Below are positions 11,688 to 20,231 of a stretch of DNA of 34,881 nt, piece by piece. Source of the stretch: a virus; IMG/VR virus record IMGVR_UViG_3300020474_000050, positions 1 through 34,881 of that record; one strand, written 5' to 3'. The position numbers and the translations under genes are program-made. Positions within the stretch are counted from its first letter, which is position 1. Each line of letters begins with the position of its first letter. Below the pieces are notes generated by a model. The model saw only the letters and a list, made by a program, of their open reading frames with translations. It did no database searches and was not told the origin of the DNA.

Positions 11688-13126
11688 TGTCTTGCTTCTT
11701 CTCCTAATACTTTTGCACTAAGGTTTATTTTATTCCTTAAAGATTCTACAATTCTTTCGTCCAGAGTTCCTTCAGATATAAGGTCAACATAAGTAACCTT
11801 ATTCTTCTGTCCTATTCTATGGCATCTGTCTTCTGATTGTTGCCTTGTATCTAAATTAAAATCATTAGCATAATATACAACAAGGTTAGCTTCTGTCAAA
11901 GTCAAGCCATATCCAGCAGTTGCCGGGTTGCCTACAAAAAATCTTAGCTTGTGCTTTGGGTTCTGAAAGTTCTCAATAATTCTCTGTCTTGATTCGTCAG
12001 ACGTATCACCAAAGAAAGATGCAGCTGCACCATCATACTTTTCATTCAATCGTTTTGTTATTTGTTGAATGTCATATCTAAATCGTGACCAGATGATAGC
12101 CTTGCCATCATGTTCCTCGAGTATTTCTTCGAGTGCTTTCATTCTATTAGATTGAAAGTATTTCATTTCACCATCATCTGTTTTCAAATGACCAGACATA
12201 ACTTGTTGTATGCGTAGTAATTGTGTAATGATAGCTGGTGCTGTAACCATCTCACCATCATCAAACAATAACATGGCTTCATCTTGTAGCTTCTTATACA
12301 TAACATGTTGCTCATCAGTTAGAGTAACATATCGTGCAGTATAAGTTTTCTCTGGTAGATCCAAACAATCTTTCTTCAGTACACGATACGAATGTAGATC
12401 AAGAAGATTGGTTAGAGTATCGAGGTTCCTATATCCTACAACTTGTTGAAAGGAATGAGTACCCATAGTTCTACGATTGATAACTGCATACATACCCTGA
12501 AAGCTATAGTAGTTTTCATGTCCTAATAATCCTGGTCTAAGAAACTCACATTGCTGGTATATATCCAGAGGTGATCTTGTAATTGGAGAGCCAGTTAATA
12601 TTCTTTTGTACTTGAATTTGTCTGCAATCTTTACTAAATTCTTACTGCGTTTGGCCTTATGGTTTTTGATTGTCGTTGATTCGTCAATCGCTATAAGACC
12701 AAAGCTGCCAAGCGCACCACCTAACCATTCACCAGCTTTCTTTCCTTTGACCGTACTGAATGCTTCAACGTTCATCACAAATATTGTAAGACCATAAAAG
12801 TTTTCTTGCACAGAACGTAACTCTTTCTCTTGAGTTTTGTTTGGATTAGCTACCCAACGAATCACTCTGTTAGGTATGTCGTCTGATAAATGTTCTGGTA
12901 TTTCTTTGGCTACCCAATTTCTATACACACCTTTTGGTGCTATGATGAGAGCAAAGTTTACCTCACCTCTTTGGAACAACATACCAAGTTCATCCAATAA
13001 AACTTTGGACTTCCCGGTTCCCATCTCCATAAAATATCCATACTCTCTTTTACCCAATGCCCTGCGTAATGCAGTTTCTTGATGCTGATATGGTTTTGTT
13101 TTAAATTTGTACTTGACTACCATCAT
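11657..13126 (-). CDS. SNF2/DEAD-type superfamily 2 helicase
   Basis: A 489-residue SF2 ATPase/translocase. Walker A is MEMGTGKSKV (34-42). Motif II is DESTTIKN, with DEST in place of DEAD/DEAH. Motif III is LTGSPITRSP. The second RecA lobe has AIIWSRFRYDI, then FFVGNPATAGYGLTLTEA and QQSEDRCHRIGQKNKV (motifs V and VI, with the SNF2 signature HRIGQ). It would move on DNA in the phage replication or recombination pathway. It is transcribed opposite to the replication operon, from a divergent promoter at 13144-13172. An alternative start three bases downstream (13123) is equally possible. Confidence 0.92.
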   Translation of the reverse strand: MMVVKYKFKTKPYQHQETALRRALGKREYGYFMEMGTGKSKVLLDELGMLFQRGEVNFALIIAPKGVYRNWVAKEIPEHLSDDIPNRVIRWVANPNKTQEKELRSVQENFYGLTIFVMNVEAFSTVKGKKAGEWLGGALGSFGLIAIDESTTIKNHKAKRSKNLVKIADKFKYKRILTGSPITRSPLDIYQQCEFLRPGLLGHENYYSFQGMYAVINRRTMGTHSFQQVVGYRNLDTLTNLLDLHSYRVLKKDCLDLPEKTYTARYVTLTDEQHVMYKKLQDEAMLLFDDGEMVTAPAIITQLLRIQQVMSGHLKTDDGEMKYFQSNRMKALEEILEEHDGKAIIWSRFRYDIQQITKRLNEKYDGAAASFFGDTSDESRQRIIENFQNPKHKLRFFVGNPATAGYGLTLTEANLVVYYANDFNLDTRQQSEDRCHRIGQKNKVTYVDLISEGTLDERIVESLRNKINLSAKVLGEEARQWLTLKPKRN

Positions 13127-13143
13127 ATATCTCCACTATAGTC

Positions 13144-13182
13144 ATATTACGGATTGGCAAATGAGTTGTCAATCCTTATCTG
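13144..13182. promoter_or_regulatory. Divergent promoters sharing a 25-bp inverted repeat
   Basis: GGATTGGCAA (13151-13160) and TTGTCAATCC (13166-13175) form a near-perfect palindrome (one mismatch). Minus strand: TTGACA (13172 to 13167), 17-bp spacer, TAATAT (13149 to 13144), a very good promoter for the helicase. Plus strand: TTGGCA (13154-13159), 17-bp spacer, TATCTG (13177-13182), weaker, for the replication operon. Each -35 box lies in one arm of the palindrome, so one bound protein could control both directions. Confidence 0.7.
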
Positions 13183-13210
13183 AAACTTAAAACGATAGGA
13201 GTTTTTATTG

Positions 13211-13771
13211 ATGACAGATATATTTGATGACATGTTTGACGCGGCTGGTGCGTTGAGTGATGTAGATGTTAACACCAGTAAAGATCTTAGCAAGTTAGTT
13301 CAGCAGTTAAAAGATACTGAGGATCAACTTGATAAGCTCGATCAACAACAAAGGCACTTGAAGTTTGTTGCTCACAAGATAAAGACCGAACATATTCCTG
13401 CATTGATGGAAGAGATGGGTCAATCAAGTGGCACATTCAATGGTGTCGAAGTTAAACTTGTACAGAAAGTTGATGCTAGAATCTCTGAAGGTAAAAAGGA
13501 AGAGGCTTTTGCATGGCTCCGAAGTAATGGACATGATGGTATCATACAAAATACTATCAATCTTTCTTTTACAAAAGGAGAAGACAACCTAGCCGGAGAT
13601 GCTATGGGGATGTTGAGGGAGAAAGGATTTAACCCTGTGCAAAAAGAAACAATACATGCCAACACATTGAAAAGTTTTATAAGTAAAGGTCTTGAACAAG
13701 GCATACCTATGGAACTTGATTTGTTAGGTGCGTATGTCCGTAACGAAGCCAAGATAGGGAGGAAAGTATAA
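13211..13771 (+). CDS. Coiled-coil protein at the head of the replication operon
   Basis: A 186-residue protein, start at 13211 with AGGAG 9 nt upstream. Residues ~25-60 form a coiled coil (LSKLVQQLKDTEDQLDKLDQ). A middle domain with GTFNGVEVKLVQKVDARI follows, then a C-terminal segment (MLREKGFNPVQKETIHANTL, IPMELDLLGAYVRNEAKI). That ending is shared, as far as I recall, by phage proteins that sit just before SSB-like genes; no function is established. A role in replication or recombination is inferred from position. TAATG overlap with the SSB-like gene. Confidence 0.75.
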   Translation: MTDIFDDMFDAAGALSDVDVNTSKDLSKLVQQLKDTEDQLDKLDQQQRHLKFVAHKIKTEHIPALMEEMGQSSGTFNGVEVKLVQKVDARISEGKKEEAFAWLRSNGHDGIIQNTINLSFTKGEDNLAGDAMGMLREKGFNPVQKETIHANTLKSFISKGLEQGIPMELDLLGAYVRNEAKIGRKV

Positions 13772-14559
13772 TGGCAACAGCAGTAGCACAAGTAAAAGGA
13801 GTATCAGTTTCAACTGAAATGGCTGATGATATATTTGATATGGCAGGAGCAGGTGCAGATTTCTCAAGTGATGAGATGCAAATGCCCTTCATTAGAATAG
13901 CACAAGCTATGTCACCAGAGATTAAGAAGTCTGATGCTAAGTTTATCGAAGGATGTGGACAAGGTGATATCTTTAATAACCTTACCCAAGAATACTGGGG
14001 TGAGGGTGTTGAGGTAATACCATGTTACGTTCAAACCAAGTACACCGAGTGGGTATCACTTGATGATGGTGGTGGATTTGTAGGTGAGATATCTCCTACA
14101 GACCCGGTGCTTCAGCAAACTACTCGTGAAGGTAGCCTTGAAACTTTACCTAATGGGAACGAGGTTGTTAAAGCTGACAACTATGTTGTGTTGGTAAAGT
14201 CTGGTGATGGTTCTTGGACACCAGCTATACTTGATATGAAAAGTACAGCACTTAAAGTTAGTCGTAGATGGAAGACACAAATCAATCTACAAACTATCAC
14301 ACATCCAAAGACTAAGAAGATTGCTAAGTGTCCTATCTTTGGAAACATCTGGAAACTCAAGACCGTTGAGGAAACCAACAAACAGAATCAAACTTACTTT
14401 AATTATTCTGTAACTAAGGTTGGTCTTATTGAGGATGCTGACTTGTTTACCCAGGCTAAAACATTACATGTTTCTAGTTCTAAAGGTGAAGTAAAGACAG
14501 ATGCTCCAGAGCAAAGTCAAACGAACCCGTCAACTGATACTGACGAAGTTCCATTCTAA
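13771..14559 (+). CDS. SSB-like single-stranded-DNA-binding protein with bacterial-type C-terminal tip
   Basis: A 262-residue protein. The body has IRIAQAMSPEIKKSDAKF, WGEGVEVIPCYVQTKYTEWV and a FGNIWKLKT strand region, a pattern found in phage ssDNA-binding or recombination proteins beside primases. The C-terminus is Ser/Thr/Glu/Asp-rich and ends TDEVPF, close to the E. coli SSB tip (DDDIPF) that recruits repair and replication partners. It probably coats single-stranded DNA at the phage fork. It is coupled to the previous gene (TAATG) and directly followed by the primase, which carries a similar ending. Confidence 0.7.
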   Translation: MATAVAQVKGVSVSTEMADDIFDMAGAGADFSSDEMQMPFIRIAQAMSPEIKKSDAKFIEGCGQGDIFNNLTQEYWGEGVEVIPCYVQTKYTEWVSLDDGGGFVGEISPTDPVLQQTTREGSLETLPNGNEVVKADNYVVLVKSGDGSWTPAILDMKSTALKVSRRWKTQINLQTITHPKTKKIAKCPIFGNIWKLKTVEETNKQNQTYFNYSVTKVGLIEDADLFTQAKTLHVSSSKGEVKTDAPEQSQTNPSTDTDEVPF

Positions 14560-16095
14560 ATGATTCACGCACAAGAAATGCTTGCCGCCTTTGAGGGATC
14601 GAAGGCGGCTCATGGCACTACCCATGTTGGAAGAGTTGGTAGGAACGGCAAGGCTGATGCTGATAGCCGGATTGTGCGTGAGCCATTAACTACGGATAAG
14701 ATACAAGCACATCTTGATGGGAAGCAGGGGGTCGGAGCTATACCCATCAATGATAAGAACGAGTGCAGATGGGGAGCGCTAGATATAGATGTGTATGACT
14801 TAGATCATGCCAGCTTGCAGCAGAAGATACAGAGGTTAAAGTTACCTCTGGTGCATTGTAGGTCTAAATCTGGTGGAGCGCACTTGTTCTTGTTTCTCAC
14901 CCACTATGAACAAGCATCTGTAGTACGAGAGTACCTATTAGAAATGGCAGTTGCCTTGGGTCATAGTGGGAGTGAGATTTTTCCAAAGCAAGATAAGATA
15001 CTATCAGATCGAGGTGATGTGGGTAACTTTATTAATTTACCATACTTCAATGCAGATGAACCAATGAGATATTGTTTCAATAAAAAAGGTGAGGCAATGG
15101 AACTTGAAGAGTTTGTAAAGTTCCTACAGAAAAGCAAGGTATCTACAGACAAACTAGAAAAGTCTACTGTATCCGGGAAGAGAAAGTATTTTTCTGATGG
15201 ACCTCCATGCTTGGAACATCTGTTTGCTAATGGTCCGAGTGGCGAGGATCGAAACAAAAAGTTATTTATGTGTGGTGTTTACTGTAGGTTAAAGACACCA
15301 GATGATTGGGTTAAGGAATTTGAAACTATGAATAGGCAAATGTTTACAACGCCATTAGATGCCAAGGAAGTGATGAACTTACAGAAGTCTTTAGATAAGA
15401 AAGAATATTTTTATACGTGTGAACAAGAACCATTTAAAAGTTATTGTGACAAACAACTTTGCATGACCAGAAAGTATGGGGTAGGAGATGATGGACCAGA
15501 GATGCCAGCTATTGGTAGCTTAACTATTCTATTATCAGAACCACGATTGTATTTTATGGACGTTGGTGGACAGAGAGTTCAGTTATCTACAGAACAGTTA
15601 CAGAACCAGCTGCTATTTCAACGTGCTTGCATGGAACAAATACTGGAGATGCCACCAACTATGCGTCCTAACAAATGGAATGCAACTGTATCTAAACTAT
15701 TGAAGGATGCAACTAAGTTAGAAGTACCAGAAGAACTAACCATTAGTGGTCAGTTCGTAGAGTTATTACAAACGTTCTGTACAAGTAGGATCAAAGCTAT
15801 GCACCCGGAAGAAATGAATCATGGCAAGCCTTGGACAGATGAAGGGGTAACCATGTTTACTATGCCAGGTTTGATGGAGTTCTTAAACAATCGTAGGTTT
15901 ACCCATTTCACCAGAGCGCAGGTTCAAGAACAACTTAAACGTTTGAACAATGACCAAACTTGTCATGGACATAAGAGTGTCAAGAAAGAGAATGGTGGTA
16001 GAACTACTATACGAGTGTGGTGGGTTCCAGAATTTAAAGTAGAAGAAGTGGAAATGAAAGTAGAGGACATGAGCAATGACGAAATACCCTTCTAA
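14560..16095 (+). CDS. AEP-type primase (TOTE family) with SSB-like tail
   Basis: A 511-residue protein. The N-terminal ~210 residues are an archaeo-eukaryotic primase domain: WGALDIDVYD holds the metal-binding DxD (Asp75, Asp77), RSKSGGAHLFLF (101-112) the conserved SxH-like strand, then GSEIFPKQDKI and GNFINLPYF. It should make primers from NTPs for PolA. The central part has Cys residues (YCDKQLCMTRKYGVG) similar to the zinc-binding or linker region after many AEP domains. The rest is helical, ending in an HTH-like region (FLNNRRFTHFTRAQVQEQL). It ends SNDEIPF, like the SSB tip. There is no helicase domain, so unwinding must come from the neighbours. Confidence 0.85.
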   Translation: MIHAQEMLAAFEGSKAAHGTTHVGRVGRNGKADADSRIVREPLTTDKIQAHLDGKQGVGAIPINDKNECRWGALDIDVYDLDHASLQQKIQRLKLPLVHCRSKSGGAHLFLFLTHYEQASVVREYLLEMAVALGHSGSEIFPKQDKILSDRGDVGNFINLPYFNADEPMRYCFNKKGEAMELEEFVKFLQKSKVSTDKLEKSTVSGKRKYFSDGPPCLEHLFANGPSGEDRNKKLFMCGVYCRLKTPDDWVKEFETMNRQMFTTPLDAKEVMNLQKSLDKKEYFYTCEQEPFKSYCDKQLCMTRKYGVGDDGPEMPAIGSLTILLSEPRLYFMDVGGQRVQLSTEQLQNQLLFQRACMEQILEMPPTMRPNKWNATVSKLLKDATKLEVPEELTISGQFVELLQTFCTSRIKAMHPEEMNHGKPWTDEGVTMFTMPGLMEFLNNRRFTHFTRAQVQEQLKRLNNDQTCHGHKSVKKENGGRTTIRVWWVPEFKVEEVEMKVEDMSNDEIPF

Positions 16096-16300
16096 GCTAA
16101 TGAAAGTTAGTGAGATATCAGAATGGTTAAACGTATCTGAAGCAGCCATATATAAGTGGGTGAATGAAGAACGTTTTCCAAAGCCAATTAAGTTTGGCGA
16201 AGAAGATAACAAGCGACAATCTTCTCGATGGGTTCGAGAGGACATAGAGAATTGGTTAGAAGAAAAAAGAACCAAGAGTATAAGAAGCCAATTTGAATGA
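16076..16300 (+). CDS. AlpA/MerR-like helix-turn-helix protein
   Basis: A 74-residue DNA-binding protein. KVSEISEWLNVSEAAIYKWV (10-29) is the winged-helix HTH of AlpA/excisionase-type proteins, followed by the typical FPKPIKFG and RWVREDIENWLEEK. Such proteins act as transcription activators or excisionases. No integrase is visible, so a transcription role is more likely here. The start at 16076 overlaps the primase by 20 nt; a second start at 16100 is possible. Confidence 0.85.
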   Translation: MTKYPSKLMKVSEISEWLNVSEAAIYKWVNEERFPKPIKFGEEDNKRQSSRWVREDIENWLEEKRTKSIRSQFE

Positions 16301-17826
16301 GAAATAGTAAACTAATACTGGGTCCACCTGGTTGTGGAAAGACGCATACTTTGATAGAAGAAGTAAAGAAAGCTATTGGAGAAGGTGTATCTTCTACACG
16401 TATTGGTGTCGTATCTTTTACCAAGAAAGCTATCAGCGAATTTATAGATAGAGCCTGCTCTGAGTTCCCTAATCTAACCAAAGATAATTTCCCCCACTTC
16501 AAAACTCTACATGCTACCGGGTTTCATGGTCTTGGTTTAGAATCGTCTGACGTTATGGGAAGAGAAGACTATAGATTATTGAGTGGTATGCTTGGAGTAG
16601 ACTTCGAGGGTGGAGATGCAACATCAGTAGATGATGGTATTAGTATTCCTGCTATTGGTGGGTCAGGTGCTAAGTATCTACAGATGATAATGAGAGCAAC
16701 GTATAGAGAAGTTACTCTTGAACAAGAGTATAATATGCAAGGTGATTACAATTTATTTTTTGAAAAGTTAATGCAGATATCTTTACAGTTAACTTCTTAT
16801 AAAAGTCATGTCACTAAGTTAGACTTCTCTGATATGATATCTCAATACATAGAGAACGTAGATCCACCACACCTAGATCTTTTGATTATTGATGAGGCTC
16901 AAGATCTCACACCACTACAATGGACAATGGCAAGAAAGATGGCAGATAATGCAGGAGAAATTATTATTGCTGGTGATGATGACCAAGCAATTCATCGGTG
17001 GACAGGCGTAGATGTCCAGAGGTTCGTTGATTCTTCTGACAATGTAAAGGTACTTAATAAATCATATCGCCTACCACGAGCCGTATTTAACGTATCTCAG
17101 AGCATTGCTAGACGTATACCTAATAGAATACCTAAACCATTTTATCCAAGAGAAGATGAAGGGAATGTGCAATGGGTGTACAGAGTAGAAGACTTACCCT
17201 TGGAGCAAGGTTCATGGACTATCATGGCAAGAACGAATGGTTTCGTTAAGAACATAGCTGACCGACTAAGGGGGATAGGATATTTCTTTTCGATAAAAGG
17301 TTATCCATCTATTAAACAAGAGTACATACACGTTATGTCTATCTGGAAAGACTTACAACAAGGATATGCTCTGCCAGTAGAAACAATCAAAAGGTTCTAT
17401 AGATCAGTTCCAAAAACAAAAGAACATGCGGTGGTAGCAAGAGGTTCTGCGTCTTTGTTAGATATGTTGGAACCAGATGCAGACGTAGATTATCACCAGT
17501 TAGTTAAGGACTTTGGTATGCTTGCTCCATTGGATCGAGATGCGAAGGACATAGCTAAATTAAGCAGAGAAGAAAGACTATACATGGAAGCTATCGAAAG
17601 AAGAGGAGAATCTATTGACGGTATTCCACGTATAAAACTATCAACTATCCATGCCATGAAAGGGGGAGAGGATGATAACGTTGGTGTTTACTTAGGATCT
17701 ACACAAGCATGTATGGAAGGTAAGCATCCAGAAGATGAACATAGAGTATTCTATGTGGCAGTTACTCGAGCAAAACAAAACTTATATTTAATTGAATCAG
17801 ATAAAAAATACAGGTACGAAATATGA
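16297..17826 (+). CDS. UvrD-like superfamily 1 helicase
   Basis: A 509-residue SF1 DNA helicase. Walker A GPPGCGKT (9-16), motif Ia SFTKKAISEF, motif II IIDEAQDLTPLQW (197-209), motif III AGDDDQAIHRWTG (225-237), motif IV region LNKSYRLP, motif V STIHAMKGGEDDNV and motif VI EDEHRVFYVAVTRAKQNL. All key residues are present; the size is closer to compact phage helicases such as Dda than to full UvrD (about 720). It likely works 3'-5' on the phage fork or in recombination. ATGA overlaps on both sides place it in the replication operon. Confidence 0.93.
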   Translation: MRNSKLILGPPGCGKTHTLIEEVKKAIGEGVSSTRIGVVSFTKKAISEFIDRACSEFPNLTKDNFPHFKTLHATGFHGLGLESSDVMGREDYRLLSGMLGVDFEGGDATSVDDGISIPAIGGSGAKYLQMIMRATYREVTLEQEYNMQGDYNLFFEKLMQISLQLTSYKSHVTKLDFSDMISQYIENVDPPHLDLLIIDEAQDLTPLQWTMARKMADNAGEIIIAGDDDQAIHRWTGVDVQRFVDSSDNVKVLNKSYRLPRAVFNVSQSIARRIPNRIPKPFYPREDEGNVQWVYRVEDLPLEQGSWTIMARTNGFVKNIADRLRGIGYFFSIKGYPSIKQEYIHVMSIWKDLQQGYALPVETIKRFYRSVPKTKEHAVVARGSASLLDMLEPDADVDYHQLVKDFGMLAPLDRDAKDIAKLSREERLYMEAIERRGESIDGIPRIKLSTIHAMKGGEDDNVGVYLGSTQACMEGKHPEDEHRVFYVAVTRAKQNLYLIESDKKYRYEI

Positions 17827-18086
17827 AAAGAGAAAAGATTCTACAAGAAGCAGAAAGACTAATCAATGGTGACAGAGCAGCTGCGTATGGAGATGCGTAT
17901 GTGAACCATAAAAGAATAGCTGACATGTGGTCAGTAATCTTTGGTCAAGAGGTAACAGTAAAGCAAGTATTGTTGTGTATGATAGCTTTGAAAACTGCAA
18001 GGCTTGTGCATGATAGCCATGAGGATTCATGGGTTGATATCTGTGGGTATGCAGGATTAGGGGGTGAGATAGATGGCAAGGGATAG
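17823..18086 (+). CDS. DUF6378-like small protein
   Basis: An 87-residue helical protein. AERLINGDRAAAYGDAYVNH, KRIADMWSVIFG, VTVKQVLLCMIALKTARL and SWVDICGYAGLG follow the pattern R-x-x-x-Y-G-(x5)-R-I-A-x-x-W...A-L-K-x-A-R-L...D-S-W-V-D-x-x-G-Y-A of DUF6378 proteins, common next to phage polymerases. The fold is reminiscent of MazG-like nucleotide pyrophosphohydrolases, though the catalytic acidic set is not clear here. It overlaps the polymerase start by 14 nt. A role in nucleotide supply is an inference. Confidence 0.75.
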   Translation: MKREKILQEAERLINGDRAAAYGDAYVNHKRIADMWSVIFGQEVTVKQVLLCMIALKTARLVHDSHEDSWVDICGYAGLGGEIDGKG

Positions 18087-19983
18087 GAAAGATAAAAGCA
18101 CTATTGATTTCTACCACAGATATGATGCTGATGTAATAGATAAACCTTGGAATATACCAACTGAATTTCCAGACCTTACAAAGTACAAGCAAGTAGCAGT
18201 AGACTTAGAAACATGTGATCCTAATATTAAAACCTTTGGTCCCGGGTGGGCGAGGAAGGATGGTTTCATTGTAGGTGTGGCAGTTGCAGCGGGTGATTAC
18301 TATGGGTACTTCCCCATTCGACACGAGAATGGACACAACCTAGATCCAAAGATCACATTACGTTGGCTCAAGAAACAGATGGAAACACCTCACATAGATA
18401 AGATTATGCACAATGCTACGTATGATTTAGGTTGGCTCCGTGCTGAAGGTATCGAGGTACAAGGTAGAGTGATTGATACTATGGTAACGGGTGCTGTTGT
18501 TGATGAGAATAGGTTTTCTTATAGCTTGGATAATCTAGGTAGAGATTGGATTGACATGCGTAAGAATGAAAAGTTATTACGTGCTACTGCAAAAGATTGG
18601 GGAGTAGATCCAAAGGCACAGATGTACGTCCTTCCACCAACTGAGGTTGGTGCTTATGCAGAACAAGATGCTATTATGACTTTGAAACTTTGGGAAAGGT
18701 TAAAGCTAGAACTAGAGAAACAGGATCTATGGAACATCTGGAGATTAGAAACAAGTCTTATACCTACCATGTTAGACATGAGAACAAATGGAGTTCGTGT
18801 AGATTTAGACAAAGCTGACCAGATTGAAATAGCTTTAAAGGAAAAGGTTGAGGACTTGAAGAAGTTTATCAAGAGTAAATCAACTATAGATATCCAGCCC
18901 TGGGCAAGTGATTCGGTTCGCCAAGTCTTTGAGAAACTAGATTTGAAATACCCAAAGACAGAAGAGACAGGCGCTCCATCTTTTACTAAACAGTTTCTTG
19001 CGAACCATCAACACGAGGTGTGTCAAGCTATTGTAAAGTTGAGGGAGTTCGATAAGGCAGGATCTACGTTTATCAATACAATTAAAACTCATGCACATAA
19101 GGGAAGGATACATGCAGAGTTCCACCAGTTAAGAAGTGATGATGGTGGTACAGTAACCGGAAGGTTTTCTTCATCTAACCCTAATCTGCAGCAGATACCG
19201 GCTAGGGATCCAGAGATTAGAAAAATGATACGTGGTTTGTTTATTCCAGAAGAAGGAACCAAGTGGGGATCCTTTGACTACTCAAGCCAAGAACCAAGGC
19301 TCTTGGTACATTTTGCTGCAAGTCTAGGATCAGGTACACATGAGATGGTAGCTGGTATCGTAGAGGAATTTAATAATGGTGATGTAGATTTACACCAGAT
19401 GGTAGCAGACTTTGCAGGCATCACTAGGAAAGAAGCAAAGACCGTAAACCTTGGTATTATGTATGGCATGGGTAAAGGTAAACTAGCCAATCAGTTAGGT
19501 GTGGATATAGATACAGCATCTGAAGTATTGGAAACACATAAATCCAAAGTTCCTTTTGTAAAAGGTCTGGCGGATAGGGCAAGTAAACAAGCATTAAAGC
19601 ATGGAGTGATTCGTACTTTACTTGGTAGACGTTGCCACTTTCATTTGTGGGAACCAAAAACTTTTGCATATAACAAACCTCTTCCTTTGGAAGAAGCGCA
19701 AAAGACATACGGTCCACCATTGAGGAGAGCCTTTACTTACAAGGCTTTAAATAAACTGATACAAGGTTCAGCTGCAGATCAGACCAAGAAAGCTATGGCT
19801 GATTGTTATAAGGAAGGACTTCTTCCTATGTTAACTGTGCATGATGAACTATGCTTTTCAGTAGAGAACGATAAACAAGCAAAGGAGATAAAAGATATAA
19901 TGGAAAACGGATTAAATGATATATTGAAAGTACCATCTAAGGTAGATGATGTACTCGCAAATAATTGGGGAGAAGTAGAATGA
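18073..19983 (+). CDS. polA: DNA polymerase, family A, with 3'-5' exonuclease; Leu at the 762-equivalent
   Basis: A 636-residue replicative polymerase. Exonuclease: VDLETCDP (Asp44, Glu46), HNATYDLGWL (Asp118), YAEQDA (Tyr195, Asp199), all intact. Polymerase: motif A SFDYSSQEPRLL (Asp402), motif B RKEAKTVNLGIMYGM (Lys456, Leu460, Tyr464), motif C TVHDELCF (Asp591, Glu592). There is no 5'-3' exonuclease domain. Position 460 aligns with E. coli Phe762, which is Tyr in T7 polymerase. In marine viruses Leu there has been linked to slower, possibly temperate, replication. The start at 18073 overlaps the previous gene. Confidence 0.96.
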   Translation: MARDRKDKSTIDFYHRYDADVIDKPWNIPTEFPDLTKYKQVAVDLETCDPNIKTFGPGWARKDGFIVGVAVAAGDYYGYFPIRHENGHNLDPKITLRWLKKQMETPHIDKIMHNATYDLGWLRAEGIEVQGRVIDTMVTGAVVDENRFSYSLDNLGRDWIDMRKNEKLLRATAKDWGVDPKAQMYVLPPTEVGAYAEQDAIMTLKLWERLKLELEKQDLWNIWRLETSLIPTMLDMRTNGVRVDLDKADQIEIALKEKVEDLKKFIKSKSTIDIQPWASDSVRQVFEKLDLKYPKTEETGAPSFTKQFLANHQHEVCQAIVKLREFDKAGSTFINTIKTHAHKGRIHAEFHQLRSDDGGTVTGRFSSSNPNLQQIPARDPEIRKMIRGLFIPEEGTKWGSFDYSSQEPRLLVHFAASLGSGTHEMVAGIVEEFNNGDVDLHQMVADFAGITRKEAKTVNLGIMYGMGKGKLANQLGVDIDTASEVLETHKSKVPFVKGLADRASKQALKHGVIRTLLGRRCHFHLWEPKTFAYNKPLPLEEAQKTYGPPLRRAFTYKALNKLIQGSAADQTKKAMADCYKEGLLPMLTVHDELCFSVENDKQAKEIKDIMENGLNDILKVPSKVDDVLANNWGEVE

Positions 19984-20231
19984 AAGATCCTTGGAAGAAT
20001 TTTAAAGTTGAGAAGTGTTTAGGTTTGAAACAAATGCACCCAATGCAGGTAGAAACTTTGATGGATTTTATTGGTCTTAGTCTTATGGCAGGTGCAGAAT
20101 CGGGAGAGGATGATCTGATGGATCAGATAGAAAACAAAGCAGACGAACTTATTCGTATGTTTGGTGGATCTGGCATTAGAATAAAAACTACAGATGATCT
20201 ACCAGATGGGTTTAAAAAAGGACTACATTAA
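19980..20231 (+). CDS. Small helical protein after the polymerase, unknown function
   Basis: An 83-residue protein, start chosen at 19980 (ATGA overlap with the polymerase stop; an earlier start at 19965 is less likely). It is acidic, with helices QVETLMDFIGLSLMAGAES and QIENKADELIRMF and a C-terminal KTTDDLPDGFKKGLH. No family recognised. Coupling to PolA and to the next gene (TAATG) suggests a replication-linked role. Confidence 0.7.
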   Translation: MKDPWKNFKVEKCLGLKQMHPMQVETLMDFIGLSLMAGAESGEDDLMDQIENKADELIRMFGGSGIRIKTTDDLPDGFKKGLH

